Positions 34,960 to 42,627 of a stretch of 42,627 nt of DNA are shown in pieces. The notes beneath the pieces are model-generated. The model had not been told where the DNA came from and did no database searches. It was given only the letters and a program-made list of their open reading frames with translations. This DNA is from Caldilineaceae bacterium. GTDB taxonomy: Bacteria; Chloroflexota; Anaerolineae; Caldilineales; Caldilineaceae. The stretch is from positions 1 to 42,627 of the forward strand of contig JAHDWH010000025.1 in assembly GCA_023384455.1 (NCBI GenBank). Reading direction: 5' to 3'. The position numbers and the translations under genes are program-made. Each line of letters begins with the position of its first letter. Position 1 is the stretch's first letter.

Positions 34960-36357
34960 CTACCCCCAGCGCAAAACTTGCTGATGCAAAAAACTACGGG
35001 TGAGGCTGTGAATGCTGTAACGGCGTTGGTGCAGCCCACCTCGGATGTCCACCAGATTGCGGCTCGCAAGCAGAGAGAGACTGTCGCGCAGTTGGCTGGC
35101 GGGCTGACCGGTAATCGAAAGCAGCAGGTCGAGATCACCCCCATCCGGTACAACCAGGGGCATAGCCAAGAGGACTTGACGGCTCTGTTCATCCAGTGCT
35201 TGCCAGGCTTGCCAGTAGATATGGGTGTAGAGAGCGGTTACCGCACTGCTCTGCGCGCTGCGCAGATCGGCCAACACCACAGGCAAGGGGTAGACGTGTA
35301 ACTGGCCGACCACCAGACGCAGGGCCAGCGGGTTTCCCCCTACCAGGTCATATATGGAGAGTAGGGCGCTCTCTTCGGCAGCCACCATTTCTGGCAGGTT
35401 GCGCAATTGGGCTTCGTGGCGGAGCAGAGCCAGCGCCTCTTTTGGCTCCAGTTCCGGCAATACGTAGTGAAAGATGTCAGCTTGGGAAAGCAGACTGTGA
35501 CGGGTGGTAATCAGACATTTGGTCGGATTCGTCCAGCCCCGCAGATGTCCGAGAATCGCCTGGGCATCTTGCGCGGTTTCCAGATTGTCTACAACCAGCA
35601 GGTGGGGTTTGGTCTGCAAGCGCAGAGCCAACCGCTCCTCTTTGCGCGCCTGGGTGAGCGTGGAAAAGTCTGGATCCCCGGCAAGCAGCTGCTGGGAGAG
35701 GGCCAGGATCAGCTCGGCGGGGGTAAGGGCTGGGCGCTGGGAAGATTGGAGGTGACCCCCCAGAGTCAGATGCTGTTGCTGGGCGGTAACCCAGGCCAGG
35801 TCGGCCAACTCTCCCCGGTTGATGAGTGATCGGCAAAGGGCATCGACCAGTGCAGTCTTGCCCATACCGCCCAGAGATTCCACGGCCACCAGCCAGGGCG
35901 GGCCAGGCGTTAGCAACAGCGTGCGTAACGCAGCTAAATGGTCTTCGACGCCATAGAGTTGTGTGTAGGTGGCTGGCGGAAGACGGCTGGCTAATTGGCG
36001 CTGCCGTCCTGCGCAGGCGTCCATTTCCAACTGCCAGAGAAGTTCCCCCAACTGTTCCACGGCCTGCCGCTGCCATTTGTAAATGGTTCCCTCTACCACA
36101 TTCAACCGGTTGGCCAGGCGTTGGGCGGTCATCTCGTCGGCAAAACGCAAACGCAACATCTGGGCTGCCTGGGCATCCTCCCGATCCAATGCCTCCAGGC
36201 CGATTAAGAGGACCCGATTAAGGGAGGAACGCAGGGAGGCGCCAGGTACAAACAGGGCCAGCCGCTGCCAGGGATGATCTTCGGGGCTGGGTGCGTGCCA
36301 CCCCCGCAGGGCCTGCCAGAGTTCGTCAGAAAAGGCGGAGAGAGAGGAGGTCGTCAT
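34960..36357 (-). CDS. NB-ARC (STAND) ATPase with N-terminal helix-turn-helix
   Basis: A 465-residue STAND protein. Residues about 55-110 contain a sigma-region-4-like helix-turn-helix (M-T-A-Q-R-L-A-N-R-L-N-V-V-E-G-T-I-Y-K-W). The NB-ARC ATPase (about 130-400) has V-E-S-L-G-G-M-G-K-T-A-L, Walker B L-L-V-V-D-N-L-E and the G-G-N-P-L-A-L-R-L motif, followed by a winged-helix region. No sensor repeats are attached; a TPR protein is encoded immediately upstream on the same strand, so effector/switch and sensor appear split. ATG 36357 has no strong ribosome site. It is probably a nucleotide-switched transcription factor; the ligand is unknown. Confidence 0.8.
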   Translation of the reverse strand: MTTSSLSAFSDELWQALRGWHAPSPEDHPWQRLALFVPGASLRSSLNRVLLIGLEALDREDAQAAQMLRLRFADEMTAQRLANRLNVVEGTIYKWQRQAVEQLGELLWQLEMDACAGRQRQLASRLPPATYTQLYGVEDHLAALRTLLLTPGPPWLVAVESLGGMGKTALVDALCRSLINRGELADLAWVTAQQQHLTLGGHLQSSQRPALTPAELILALSQQLLAGDPDFSTLTQARKEERLALRLQTKPHLLVVDNLETAQDAQAILGHLRGWTNPTKCLITTRHSLLSQADIFHYVLPELEPKEALALLRHEAQLRNLPEMVAAEESALLSIYDLVGGNPLALRLVVGQLHVYPLPVVLADLRSAQSSAVTALYTHIYWQAWQALDEQSRQVLLAMPLVVPDGGDLDLLLSITGQPASQLRDSLSLLASRNLVDIRGGLHQRRYSIHSLTRSFLHQQVLRWG

Positions 36358-36793
36358 GCGAAGGGTCGTCCCATCGAGTGATCTGAGAGGCGGGAAGTCA
36401 TACGCTGATTATAACAGGTGTTAAGACAAGGTTCAAGGCGGTAAAAGCAGGAAATCTATTCTACCCCTCCCGCGGACAGGCTCGCGCACGGTCTGCCTAT
36501 ATCTGAGAATACCCCTTCCCTGAAAATAGGCTTGTATACACGGATGAAAAGGAACACGGATTAATAAAAATCTGTGTGCCCTCCGATCCGTGTATACAAA
36601 ATTTTCATCCCTTCGCCCCGGCGGTGCAACCCGTCGTATGAGGAAGTCTGCTGAATACAGAAGTGGGCAAAAGGGCTGCTGGATCAGACAGGGGATAGGT
36701 ATGGATCACCCTTTGTATAGCCCAGGAATAGGCTGTTTCAGCTATTCTGAGGAGGCTTTCCTCACCTCCAGCTAGCAGAGAACGAGAACGCGG
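36358..36793. repeat. Gap with dispersed palindrome, upstream of DJ-1-like gene
   Basis: No gene. The main feature is a repeat at 36532-36599: perfect 14-bp arms TTGTATACACGGAT and complement, whose first 41 bases are identical to 84-124. The flank AAAATTTTCATCCC also recurs (281-294). The last 80 bases before 36794 contain an imperfect GAGGAGG/CCTCACCTC stem. Confidence 0.6.
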
Positions 36794-37123
36794 ATGATCG
36801 GGGACACAATAGCATTTGTGCTGTGGGGTGAAGGGTGCGACGAATCCCTGGCAGTGGCGTGGGTTAGCCGTCTGCGGGCAGAGGGCAGGCGGGTCTATCT
36901 GGTGGGGGTGAGCGGACGACGGGTGCGGGGCCAATATGGCATCGGGCTGGAAGTGGATATCCGGCTGGACGAGGCCCTGGCTCTGGTGGAACAGGCAGAA
37001 CTGGTCATTGTGCCGTGCAAGGAAAGCGCGGTGCTATCGTTCCATCGGGACCCGCGCTTCCACGAGTTTTTGGAGCGGGCCGCGGAGTCTGGCGCACAGG
37101 TTGTAGTCTGCCCTGAAAAATAG
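36794..37123 (+). CDS. DJ-1/PfpI-like small protein
   Basis: A 109-residue alpha/beta protein. I-A-F-V-L-W-G-E-G-C-D-E at the start and V-I-V-P-C-K-E-S-A ... D-P-R-F-H-E-F-L-E-R-A-A-E-S-G-A-Q-V-V-V-C-P resemble the N-terminal half of the DJ-1/PfpI fold, but the protein is about half the usual length and the nucleophile-elbow Cys and its Glu/His partners cannot be assigned. It lies on the plus strand between the TPR and NB-ARC genes of one cassette. Its last codons fall in a sequence repeated at 42576-42596. It could be a truncated relative; confidence is moderate. Confidence 0.55.
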   Translation: MIGDTIAFVLWGEGCDESLAVAWVSRLRAEGRRVYLVGVSGRRVRGQYGIGLEVDIRLDEALALVEQAELVIVPCKESAVLSFHRDPRFHEFLERAAESGAQVVVCPEK

Positions 37124-37276
37124 AACACGGATGCACACGGAAAAAACGGATTTGCACGGATTTCATCTGCGTATATCTGCGGTTTCTGCGTCCCACTTTT
37201 CATCCCCCGTGGCGCACAACGGCGCATGGAGAACTGCCCTGCGCCGCCTGATTGAAAAGAGCAAGCCTTGCTGAAT
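37124..37276. repeat. Fragments of dispersed repeats
   Basis: Short stretch with GAACACGGATGCACACGG-type repeats and TTTCATCCCCCGTGGCGCA (about 37197-37215), the last also found at 286-304. Non-coding. Confidence 0.55.
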
Positions 37277-38590
37277 TCAAGCATCTTTGTTCCCTGTTGG
37301 CAGAGCAGCCAGCCAGTCGCGTACACTGGCTGTCTGGTGATGCCCAATTCCTTCAAACAGAGCGAGGCTCTGGCCTGCCGCGCACTGGGCCTGTAGATAG
37401 TGCTGGCGCGCATATTCAATCTGCGCCAGCCCCCAAAAGGCCAAGGCGGCCTTCTCTCGGTCCCGCTCGTTCTCGGAGTGGCTCAAGGGGGTGCATTCGG
37501 CAAAGCACGCTTCGGCCTGCTGCCACTCCTGTCGTGCCAGATGAAACTCGCCACGCTTGAGCAGATTGTAGGCGATGAGGGGGGGATGTTCCGTTTCCCG
37601 AGCCAACCGCAGACTCTCATCCATACACTCTGCGGCCTGTTCCGACTGGCCCCGGCGCGCATACAACAGGCCCAAATCCATCAACAGATGGCTGGTCTCC
37701 TGCCGTTGACCGAGCCTACGCGCCACATGCAATCCTTCCCGCAGGTACTCCTCTGCGCTGTCGAAATCTTCGGTTTGGATGGCGATCATCCCCAGATTGA
37801 CCAGCAGATTGCTGATGCGAGCCAGATTGCCCACAGTTCTTGCCAATGCAAGCCCGCGCTCCCAATGCTGGCGCGCCTCCGGCAAGTGCCCCCGGGTCTC
37901 TGCAATAATGCCCAGATAGACGAGCAGTCCAGTTGTGCGATGGCTATAGCCCTGGCTGGTGGTAATCGCAAGACTCCGGTTGCAATAGCCCTCGGCTTTG
38001 TCAAGCTGATGTCGAAAGAAGGCCACCCGGCAGAGTTCACCCAGGAGGACCGCGATCCGCTCTGCGTCATCCAATGCCTCAGCCAGCACAAGCGCCCGTT
38101 GCAGGTATTCTTCGGATTCGCTATACTGACGAGACTGTGTGGCCAGAACACCCAACTCCGTCTCGCAGTCACAGACCAGGGCGGGATCGCCGAGCTGGCG
38201 GGCCAGGAGCAGACCCACGCTCCACTGCTCCTTAGCCTCGGCAAACTGTTCGCAGCGCATGGCAATACGGCCGGTGTAGAGAGCGTTGCGGGCGATGGCG
38301 CGCTTCTCGTGTATGGCTTCTGCTGCCCGGCGCGCGCGGGCAAGCTGACGCTGGATTGGGGCGTACAATCCCCTGCTTTCGCAGAAATGGTAGATGCCTT
38401 CTACGCCCTGGATCAGAAGCGTGCGCAGATTGTACTGTTCTGCCAGGGCAAGGGCAGAAAAGATATTTTCGATTTCCGCATCAAAGAATGCGTCATCTCC
38501 CGGCTGCTTCTGAATGCAATCCAGCCAGTAACCCACATAATTGCTTGCGCTCTGCTGATAATAGTCCTGAATCTGCGTCTGGTTTTCCAT
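37277..38590 (-). CDS. TPR-repeat protein
   Basis: A 437-residue soluble helical solenoid. Repeating 34-40-residue units with the A-x-x-x-L-A-x-x-L-G pattern of tetratricopeptide repeats run from about residue 40 to the end (for example W-S-V-G-L-L-L-A-R-Q-L-G-D and Y-L-R-E-G-L-H-V-A-R-R-L-G). There is no signal peptide or catalytic motif. It lies upstream of an NB-ARC ATPase on the same strand, across 919 bp that contain the opposite-strand DJ-1-like gene. In AfsR/MalT-type STAND proteins such repeats form the sensor arm, so this may be a separate sensor. The start at 38590 is divergent from the lipoprotein gene. Confidence 0.78.
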   Translation of the reverse strand: MENQTQIQDYYQQSASNYVGYWLDCIQKQPGDDAFFDAEIENIFSALALAEQYNLRTLLIQGVEGIYHFCESRGLYAPIQRQLARARRAAEAIHEKRAIARNALYTGRIAMRCEQFAEAKEQWSVGLLLARQLGDPALVCDCETELGVLATQSRQYSESEEYLQRALVLAEALDDAERIAVLLGELCRVAFFRHQLDKAEGYCNRSLAITTSQGYSHRTTGLLVYLGIIAETRGHLPEARQHWERGLALARTVGNLARISNLLVNLGMIAIQTEDFDSAEEYLREGLHVARRLGQRQETSHLLMDLGLLYARRGQSEQAAECMDESLRLARETEHPPLIAYNLLKRGEFHLARQEWQQAEACFAECTPLSHSENERDREKAALAFWGLAQIEYARQHYLQAQCAAGQSLALFEGIGHHQTASVRDWLAALPTGNKDA

Positions 38591-38642
38591 AGACAGTATG
38601 CAATCAATACCCCTCCATCACCACCATTTCACAGGAGTAGCC

Positions 38643-39254
38643 ATGCAAAACCGACTTGCCCGTAACGCCTGCATTTCCTTTTGGCTCTGCGCATACCTTG
38701 CCGTAGCGATACTAAGCGCAGGCTGCGCCGCGCCGCCGCCTGCACGAACTGACTCGTTCCTTACCCCGACAATTGAAGAAATAGATGTATCAATTCTGTC
38801 CAGCAATGCGTCTGTGGAGACGGTCACGAATATCCTGTCCGAGACACTCATCGCCACCCAAAACGCCAATTTGCCAATCGATTCTCTAGGCGATCTGCCC
38901 AACGCCCGCCTGAAATTTTACAGTGGTGAGCCAGTGACAAACGGTGACGCTCTGAAGAAGCCAATCCACGTGGACATCAGCGACGCTGCACTGGTAGAGG
39001 GGTTGATCCCCCACCTGATCGGGCGGGTTGGCGTCTCTTGCGTCGAAACCGCCGGACAGGCATTCTGGATTATAGACAAGGCTGCCATCAGATCACTGCT
39101 CGATGATTTGGATCCATCTTCTGAGTTGTGGGCAAGCGTTGCCTCCTGTGGGGAAGAGTGTCAAGATTGCGGCTGCATCGGGCCAATGGGCGGGTCTACA
39201 TGTTCAGTTTCTCTCAAGTCTATGAAGCCTGTTCTCGGCGCGCCGACAGATTGA
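38643..39254 (+). CDS. Cys-rich lipoprotein of unknown function
   Basis: A 203-residue exported protein. ATG 38643 follows CACAGGAGTAGCC. The signal ends L-S-A-G-C28, a good lipobox, then a Pro-rich linker. Residues about 100-150 (P-I-H-V-D-I-S-D-A-A-L-V-E-G-L-I) weakly recall the STN domain of secretins. The C-terminal 50 residues hold six Cys, five of them in 20 residues (S-C-G-E-E-C-Q-D-C-G-C-I-G, then S-T-C-S). The Cys tail could bind metal or form disulfides outside the membrane. It is divergent from the TPR gene and convergent with an NB-ARC gene. Confidence 0.68.
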   Translation: MQNRLARNACISFWLCAYLAVAILSAGCAAPPPARTDSFLTPTIEEIDVSILSSNASVETVTNILSETLIATQNANLPIDSLGDLPNARLKFYSGEPVTNGDALKKPIHVDISDAALVEGLIPHLIGRVGVSCVETAGQAFWIIDKAAIRSLLDDLDPSSELWASVASCGEECQDCGCIGPMGGSTCSVSLKSMKPVLGAPTD

Positions 39255-39304
39255 GAAAACGGATTGAGAAAATCGAGAACCGATAGACCGCAACGCTCCG
39301 GGCG

Positions 39305-39334
39305 TGGTCCGTGACCGGCGGGCGGGTCACGGAC
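39305..39334. terminator. Hairpin between convergent lipoprotein and NB-ARC genes
   Basis: Perfect 11-bp arms GGTCCGTGACC (39305-39315) and GGTCACGGACC (39324-39334). The surrounding CAACGCTCCGGGCGTGGTCC resembles the hairpin at 34881-34934. A further CGGTCACGGACCGGCGG fragment lies at about 39425-39441. Confidence 0.55.
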
Positions 39335-39477
39335 CGGCTAGTACATTGAGGCGTAAATAATTGAGTGGTTTGACTGCTCTCGCCGGGCCTGTAACCCGGC
39401 GACCTTTGGTGGGCGACCGCCGCCGGTCACGGACCGGCGGGGAGCAGAAACCACATACGTATTTCCGCCGCTCTGCA

Positions 39478-40842
39478 CTAGAACCGCCCGGTCGCAGCAG
39501 ATATCTGCACGATGTCCGACGGCACAAAATGGCGGGTCAGTGTGTGGAGATAGTAGCGAATAGTGCTGATCGACGGTTCGCCGATCTCCAGGAATGCCAG
39601 CCGCCAGAGTTCATCGATGCGGTCGGCCAGAAGGTCTGTGCCCAGGCCAGACGACGCTTTGATAGCTTCGAAAGTGCCGCCCACCCCCGGCGCAAAGTGG
39701 GTCAGGGAGATCAGCAACTGCCTGCCGTCCTGGGAGAGCAGATCCCAGGACGGCAGAAAAATGAAGCGGTAGAAGCGGGCATATTCATCGCTTTCGCTGG
39801 CATGCAGACGCACAGCGCGGAAACGTTCGGCCACCACATCCACCGGCTGGTAGGCAAGCTGTCCCACAGCCAGTTTGAGCGCCAGGGGCGAGCCACCGGT
39901 CTGTCGGACAATGGGATCCAGCGCACTGGCTGGGATAGCAGCAATGTGATCAATGCCCCTGGCCTCAGCCTCCTGGCGGAGGAAGTCGCCAGCCGCGGCG
40001 GGTTCTAGCCCGGTCAGGTGGATGTGATAGACCTGGTGGACAAAACGCTGACGGCTGGTCAACAGCACCCGGCTGTGGGGGCCGAGCAAGGCGGCGATCC
40101 GTTGAGCGATCTCGGATTGGGGCTGGGCCGCGCTCTCCAGATTGTCTAGAACCAGCAGAATCTTCTGGGCGCGCAGCAGCCCGGCAACCCGCTCCTCCAG
40201 CGCGGCGCTGCTGCGCCCTGTCGCTTCGTGTATCCCCAGCCCCAGGGCGACGGCATTGAGCGCGCCCGCGTAGGTCAGCCCTCCCGCCACTGCCCCAGGC
40301 GCACTGGAAGGTTCCTCCCGAATCCAGACCGCGCCGTCAAAGCGCTTGCGGGCCAGGGCCTCGTCCACCACCGCATAGGCCAGGGCCGTCTTCCCAATCC
40401 CACCCATCCCATCGATTGCCACGGGTAGCCGTTGATCCTCGGCAGCCAGCCGCTCTTGAATCTGCTCCACGAGACGATCCCTGCCGATCAGCCGGTCATA
40501 GGGCTTTTGGGGCAGAGCTGGTCTGCCCCCCTCCTCCTGTAAGAAAATTTTCGCCTCCACTTCTGCCAATCCCACAAAATCTGTACAACCCCAGAATTGC
40601 CGCAGCCACTCCCGGCTGAGATGGCCCCTGAGCGCCAGTTCCCCGGCCAGTTGGGCAAATTCGGTCTGGCTGGCGGGGATGTGCCCCTTGCGCCAGTATT
40701 CCACCGGATTGCCTGTCTCCCGGCCTAACGCATACATCAGCTCGTCCTGGATCACAGCAATAGGCCGGGCTTGGCGGCGTTTGACTGTATGGATCGCCTC
40801 AGTCAGGAGTTCGGCAAACCGTTCTTCATCGCGTGTAGCCAT
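39478..40842 (-). CDS. NB-ARC (STAND) ATPase, second copy
   Basis: A 454-residue STAND protein. Residues 1-100 are a helical domain that may be XRE-like DNA- or partner-binding (I-A-V-I-Q-D-E-L-M-Y-A-L-G-R-E-T-G-N-P-V). The NB-ARC core (about 118-400) has I-D-G-M-G-G-I-G-K-T-A-L-A, Walker B L-L-V-L-D-N-L-E-S and G-G-S-P-L-A-L-K-L, then a winged-helix region. It differs from the other short NB-ARC protein in its N-terminal domain but shares its lack of sensor repeats. ATG 40842 follows GGGGAGCTGA. A TPR gene lies upstream on the same strand, with a small secreted peptide gene between them on the opposite strand. Confidence 0.8.
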   Translation of the reverse strand: MATRDEERFAELLTEAIHTVKRRQARPIAVIQDELMYALGRETGNPVEYWRKGHIPASQTEFAQLAGELALRGHLSREWLRQFWGCTDFVGLAEVEAKIFLQEEGGRPALPQKPYDRLIGRDRLVEQIQERLAAEDQRLPVAIDGMGGIGKTALAYAVVDEALARKRFDGAVWIREEPSSAPGAVAGGLTYAGALNAVALGLGIHEATGRSSAALEERVAGLLRAQKILLVLDNLESAAQPQSEIAQRIAALLGPHSRVLLTSRQRFVHQVYHIHLTGLEPAAAGDFLRQEAEARGIDHIAAIPASALDPIVRQTGGSPLALKLAVGQLAYQPVDVVAERFRAVRLHASESDEYARFYRFIFLPSWDLLSQDGRQLLISLTHFAPGVGGTFEAIKASSGLGTDLLADRIDELWRLAFLEIGEPSISTIRYYLHTLTRHFVPSDIVQISAATGRF

Positions 40843-41098
40843 TCAGCTCCCCATAAGAAGATAAAACTTGGATTCTCGGAGTGGATTCGGAGTCCACCCG
40901 GTGCGTGGCTTCGCCTGCTGTCAGCCGCTGCGGGGTACACTCTGGGCCAGGACGGTAGAACGACGGGGTGACGACCTTGCACGACACCGGCTAGCAGCGC
41001 TCATCGAGAGTCAGACGCGTGGCCGCAGCAATGCGGTTGGATCCCTCCTTTCGACGGGCCTCTCTGTTTTACATTCTATCCACAGGAGGAACGTCTCA

Positions 41099-41266
41099 AT
41101 GTCTAATCGTACTACTGAAAGGATCAATGATCGACTGCGCACACTGCTCTTGGCGCTGTTGCTGACCATAGCCGCCGGGATCGCTCCGGTTGTGCTGGCC
41201 GAGACTACGGACTTTGTGCTGATTCCCTTTGCCCAGGCTTGCGGCAGCCAGAGCGGGGGCTGCTGA
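41099..41266 (+). CDS. Small secreted peptide
   Basis: A 55-residue peptide with a strong ribosome site (CACAGGAGGAACGTCTCA) before ATG 41099. Basic N-terminus (N-D-R-L-R), a hydrophobic core (L-L-L-A-L-L-L-T-I-A-A) and V-V-L-A as a signal-peptidase site predict a mature 21-residue peptide, E-T-T-D-F-V-L-I-P-F then A-Q-A-C-G-S-Q-S-G-G-C. Two Cys at 48 and 55 could close an eight-residue loop. It is encoded between the TPR and NB-ARC genes on the opposite strand. It might be an extracellular signal or effector; no family is recognised. The 256 bp upstream show no other gene. Confidence 0.68.
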   Translation: MSNRTTERINDRLRTLLLALLLTIAAGIAPVVLAETTDFVLIPFAQACGSQSGGC

Positions 41267-41328
41267 AGCAGAATGGAGGGAGACAGGAGTATCAGAGGTC
41301 GGACAAACTGACAGGACTGTCTCCCTCC

Positions 41329-42537
41329 CTACTGTTCCAACTTGGCCTGAGCCTTCGCCAGGGACGCCCGATACCAGCTCTCTTTCTCGGCATACTGGGC
41401 AGGTATCGCGCGGAGCGCGTCCAACTCGGCCAGCCCCTTTTCGCACAGGGCCGCGGCCTCGGCATAGCGCTGCTGGGCGAGCAGGGCCAACACAATGCCG
41501 TGCTGGGTGTTGAGTCGGGCCGCGTCGTTGCCCAACTCTTCGTAGATGGCGACGCCAACGCGAAAGCTGCGCTCCGCCTCGCGGTTGTCGCCCTTGCGCA
41601 GATAGACCAGCCCCAGATTGTTATGCACCCGAGCCAGCCATTCCGAGCTGTCGGTGCTTTGGAAGATTTCTTCGGCCCGGCAATAGAGCGCGGCTGCTTC
41701 TTCCAACTGGCCCAAATGGGTATACACAATCGCCAGGGAGTTGCGCGCCACCGCGCTGTGATAGGGGTCGGGCAGGCTGTCCAGTATGGCAATCGCCTCT
41801 TCCAGCCAGCCGACAGCCTCGACCAGCCGATCCGCGCCGCCATATTCGCTCTGCTGAAGGAGCACCGTGCCTATGTTCTGCATAGCCCAGGCAGTGGTAC
41901 GCGGATCACCGCTACGTCGGCGAAATTCCAATGAGAGGCGGTGCTGGCTCTCGGCCTCTTCCCAATCGCGCTGGTTGAGAGCGGCCATACCCAGCACAAA
42001 GTGGCTCTCGGCCCGTTCCGGGTCATCTTCGGCCAGCAGGGACAAGGCTTTGTGGGCCTCCCCGATGGCGTCGATGTCCCGGAGTTGCAGATAGCAGACG
42101 CGTCCCAATTGGTTGTGAACGGCGGCGATGCCGTGGCTGTCGCCTTGCGCCTGGAAAGTAGATAGGGCCCGTTCCAGCCACTCTACTGCTGCGGGATAGC
42201 GGTTTTCCAGACGCAACAACTGGCCCACGGCCAGTTCCAAACGGGCCTCGACCGTTCTGTCCTGTCGCGCCAGACTGCGCTCGACTCCAGCCCGCAAAAA
42301 GGCAAGCCACTCGTCCCGGTAGCCGGCCATCTCCATTTTGGGCGAAAGTGCCAGCAGCAATTCCCGCACCTGGGGCCAGGCCGCGTCCACACCCAGCGCG
42401 TAGCCGAGGAGATGCCAGGCCTGGCCGCGCACGGCGTCGGGGATAGCACCGGTGCTCTGCTGCACTTGGGCCAGGGCCTGGTGTGCGCCATTGAGTATGT
42501 AAGAGTTGAAAATCTCGGTGTAGGGGTGGTTGTTCAT
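41329..42537 (-). CDS. TPR-repeat protein, second copy
   Basis: A 402-residue soluble TPR solenoid with units such as W-L-E-R-A-L-S-T-F-Q-A-Q-G-D and R-S-F-R-V-G-V-A-I-Y-E-E-L-G-N-D, covering most of the protein. The order TPR then NB-ARC on the minus strand repeats that at 37277/34960, suggesting a duplicated two-gene sensor/switch system. ATG 42537 follows GGAGAAGCA. The last 90 bases of the window are non-coding and contain a 21-base repeat shared with the end of the DJ-1-like gene. Confidence 0.8.
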   Translation of the reverse strand: MNNHPYTEIFNSYILNGAHQALAQVQQSTGAIPDAVRGQAWHLLGYALGVDAAWPQVRELLLALSPKMEMAGYRDEWLAFLRAGVERSLARQDRTVEARLELAVGQLLRLENRYPAAVEWLERALSTFQAQGDSHGIAAVHNQLGRVCYLQLRDIDAIGEAHKALSLLAEDDPERAESHFVLGMAALNQRDWEEAESQHRLSLEFRRRSGDPRTTAWAMQNIGTVLLQQSEYGGADRLVEAVGWLEEAIAILDSLPDPYHSAVARNSLAIVYTHLGQLEEAAALYCRAEEIFQSTDSSEWLARVHNNLGLVYLRKGDNREAERSFRVGVAIYEELGNDAARLNTQHGIVLALLAQQRYAEAAALCEKGLAELDALRAIPAQYAEKESWYRASLAKAQAKLEQ

Positions 42538-42627
42538 TGCTTCTCCGCACCAGGCGCATACCAGTTGCCCAAGCCCTGCCCTGAAAAATAGAACACAAAA
42601 GTGGGTGAGAAGCTGAAAAAAGGCAAA

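Overview
The window is GC-rich bacterial chromosome, most likely from a Chloroflexota lineage of the Anaerolineae/Caldilineae type. That placement is an inference from content: three NB-ARC (STAND) proteins, TPR and WD40 proteins, Thr/Pro-rich surface-protein linkers, short C-terminal 'FLP..R' tails, a RecQ with a long N-terminal extension, and many palindromic intergenic repeats. No rRNA, tRNA, CRISPR array, transposase or replication origin was recognised.

Region 1 (about 0.3-16.7 kb, all on the minus strand) reads as one long lasso-peptide gene cluster. In transcription order it holds: a 22-residue C-terminal remnant of a lost surface protein, precursor lasA2, a two-domain glycosyltransferase, a second glycosyltransferase, a secreted repeat protein with an N-terminal PqqD domain and an internal Tat-like signal, precursor lasA1, a gingipain-like C25 peptidase, an HPrK-like kinase, the PqqD/RRE protein B1, an asparagine-synthase-like lasso cyclase (broken by one in-frame TAG), the B2 leader peptidase, and a GT39 membrane mannosyltransferase with PA14 domains. 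The two precursors share a leader with a W-x-x-P-x-L motif and Thr at -2. Their predicted 16-residue cores are GTKPNGLGDGDGPFSS and GSKPGATGDGLDGVSS: Gly1, Asp9 and a Ser-Ser C-terminus that fits the adjacent kinase. The two precursors and their neighbours look like products of a cassette duplication.

Region 2 (16.7-22.6 kb) starts with a divergent SARP/NB-ARC/WD40 regulator, the obvious candidate controller of the cluster. A run of 11-bp direct repeats lies in the shared intergenic region. A truncated pyridoxamine-5'-phosphate-oxidase-like remnant and a fabF-type ketosynthase follow.

Region 3 (22.8-34.8 kb, plus strand) has a large RecQ helicase with a coupled small gene. Next comes an envelope cassette: PspA, a small FtsH-ectodomain-like membrane protein, HicB, a solute-binding protein, an SBP-VWA fusion and a membrane coiled-coil protein. 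It ends with an eroded nucleotidyltransferase locus, an RHH-type protein and a LivJ-like lipoprotein.

Region 4 (34.9-42.6 kb) has two repeated arrangements on the minus strand, each a TPR protein followed by an NB-ARC ATPase. Small plus-strand genes are interleaved: a DJ-1/PfpI-like protein, a Cys-rich lipoprotein, and a 55-residue secreted peptide ending in a Cys-containing tail. This is probably a split STAND signalling or conflict system. Palindromic repeat families occur throughout the window.
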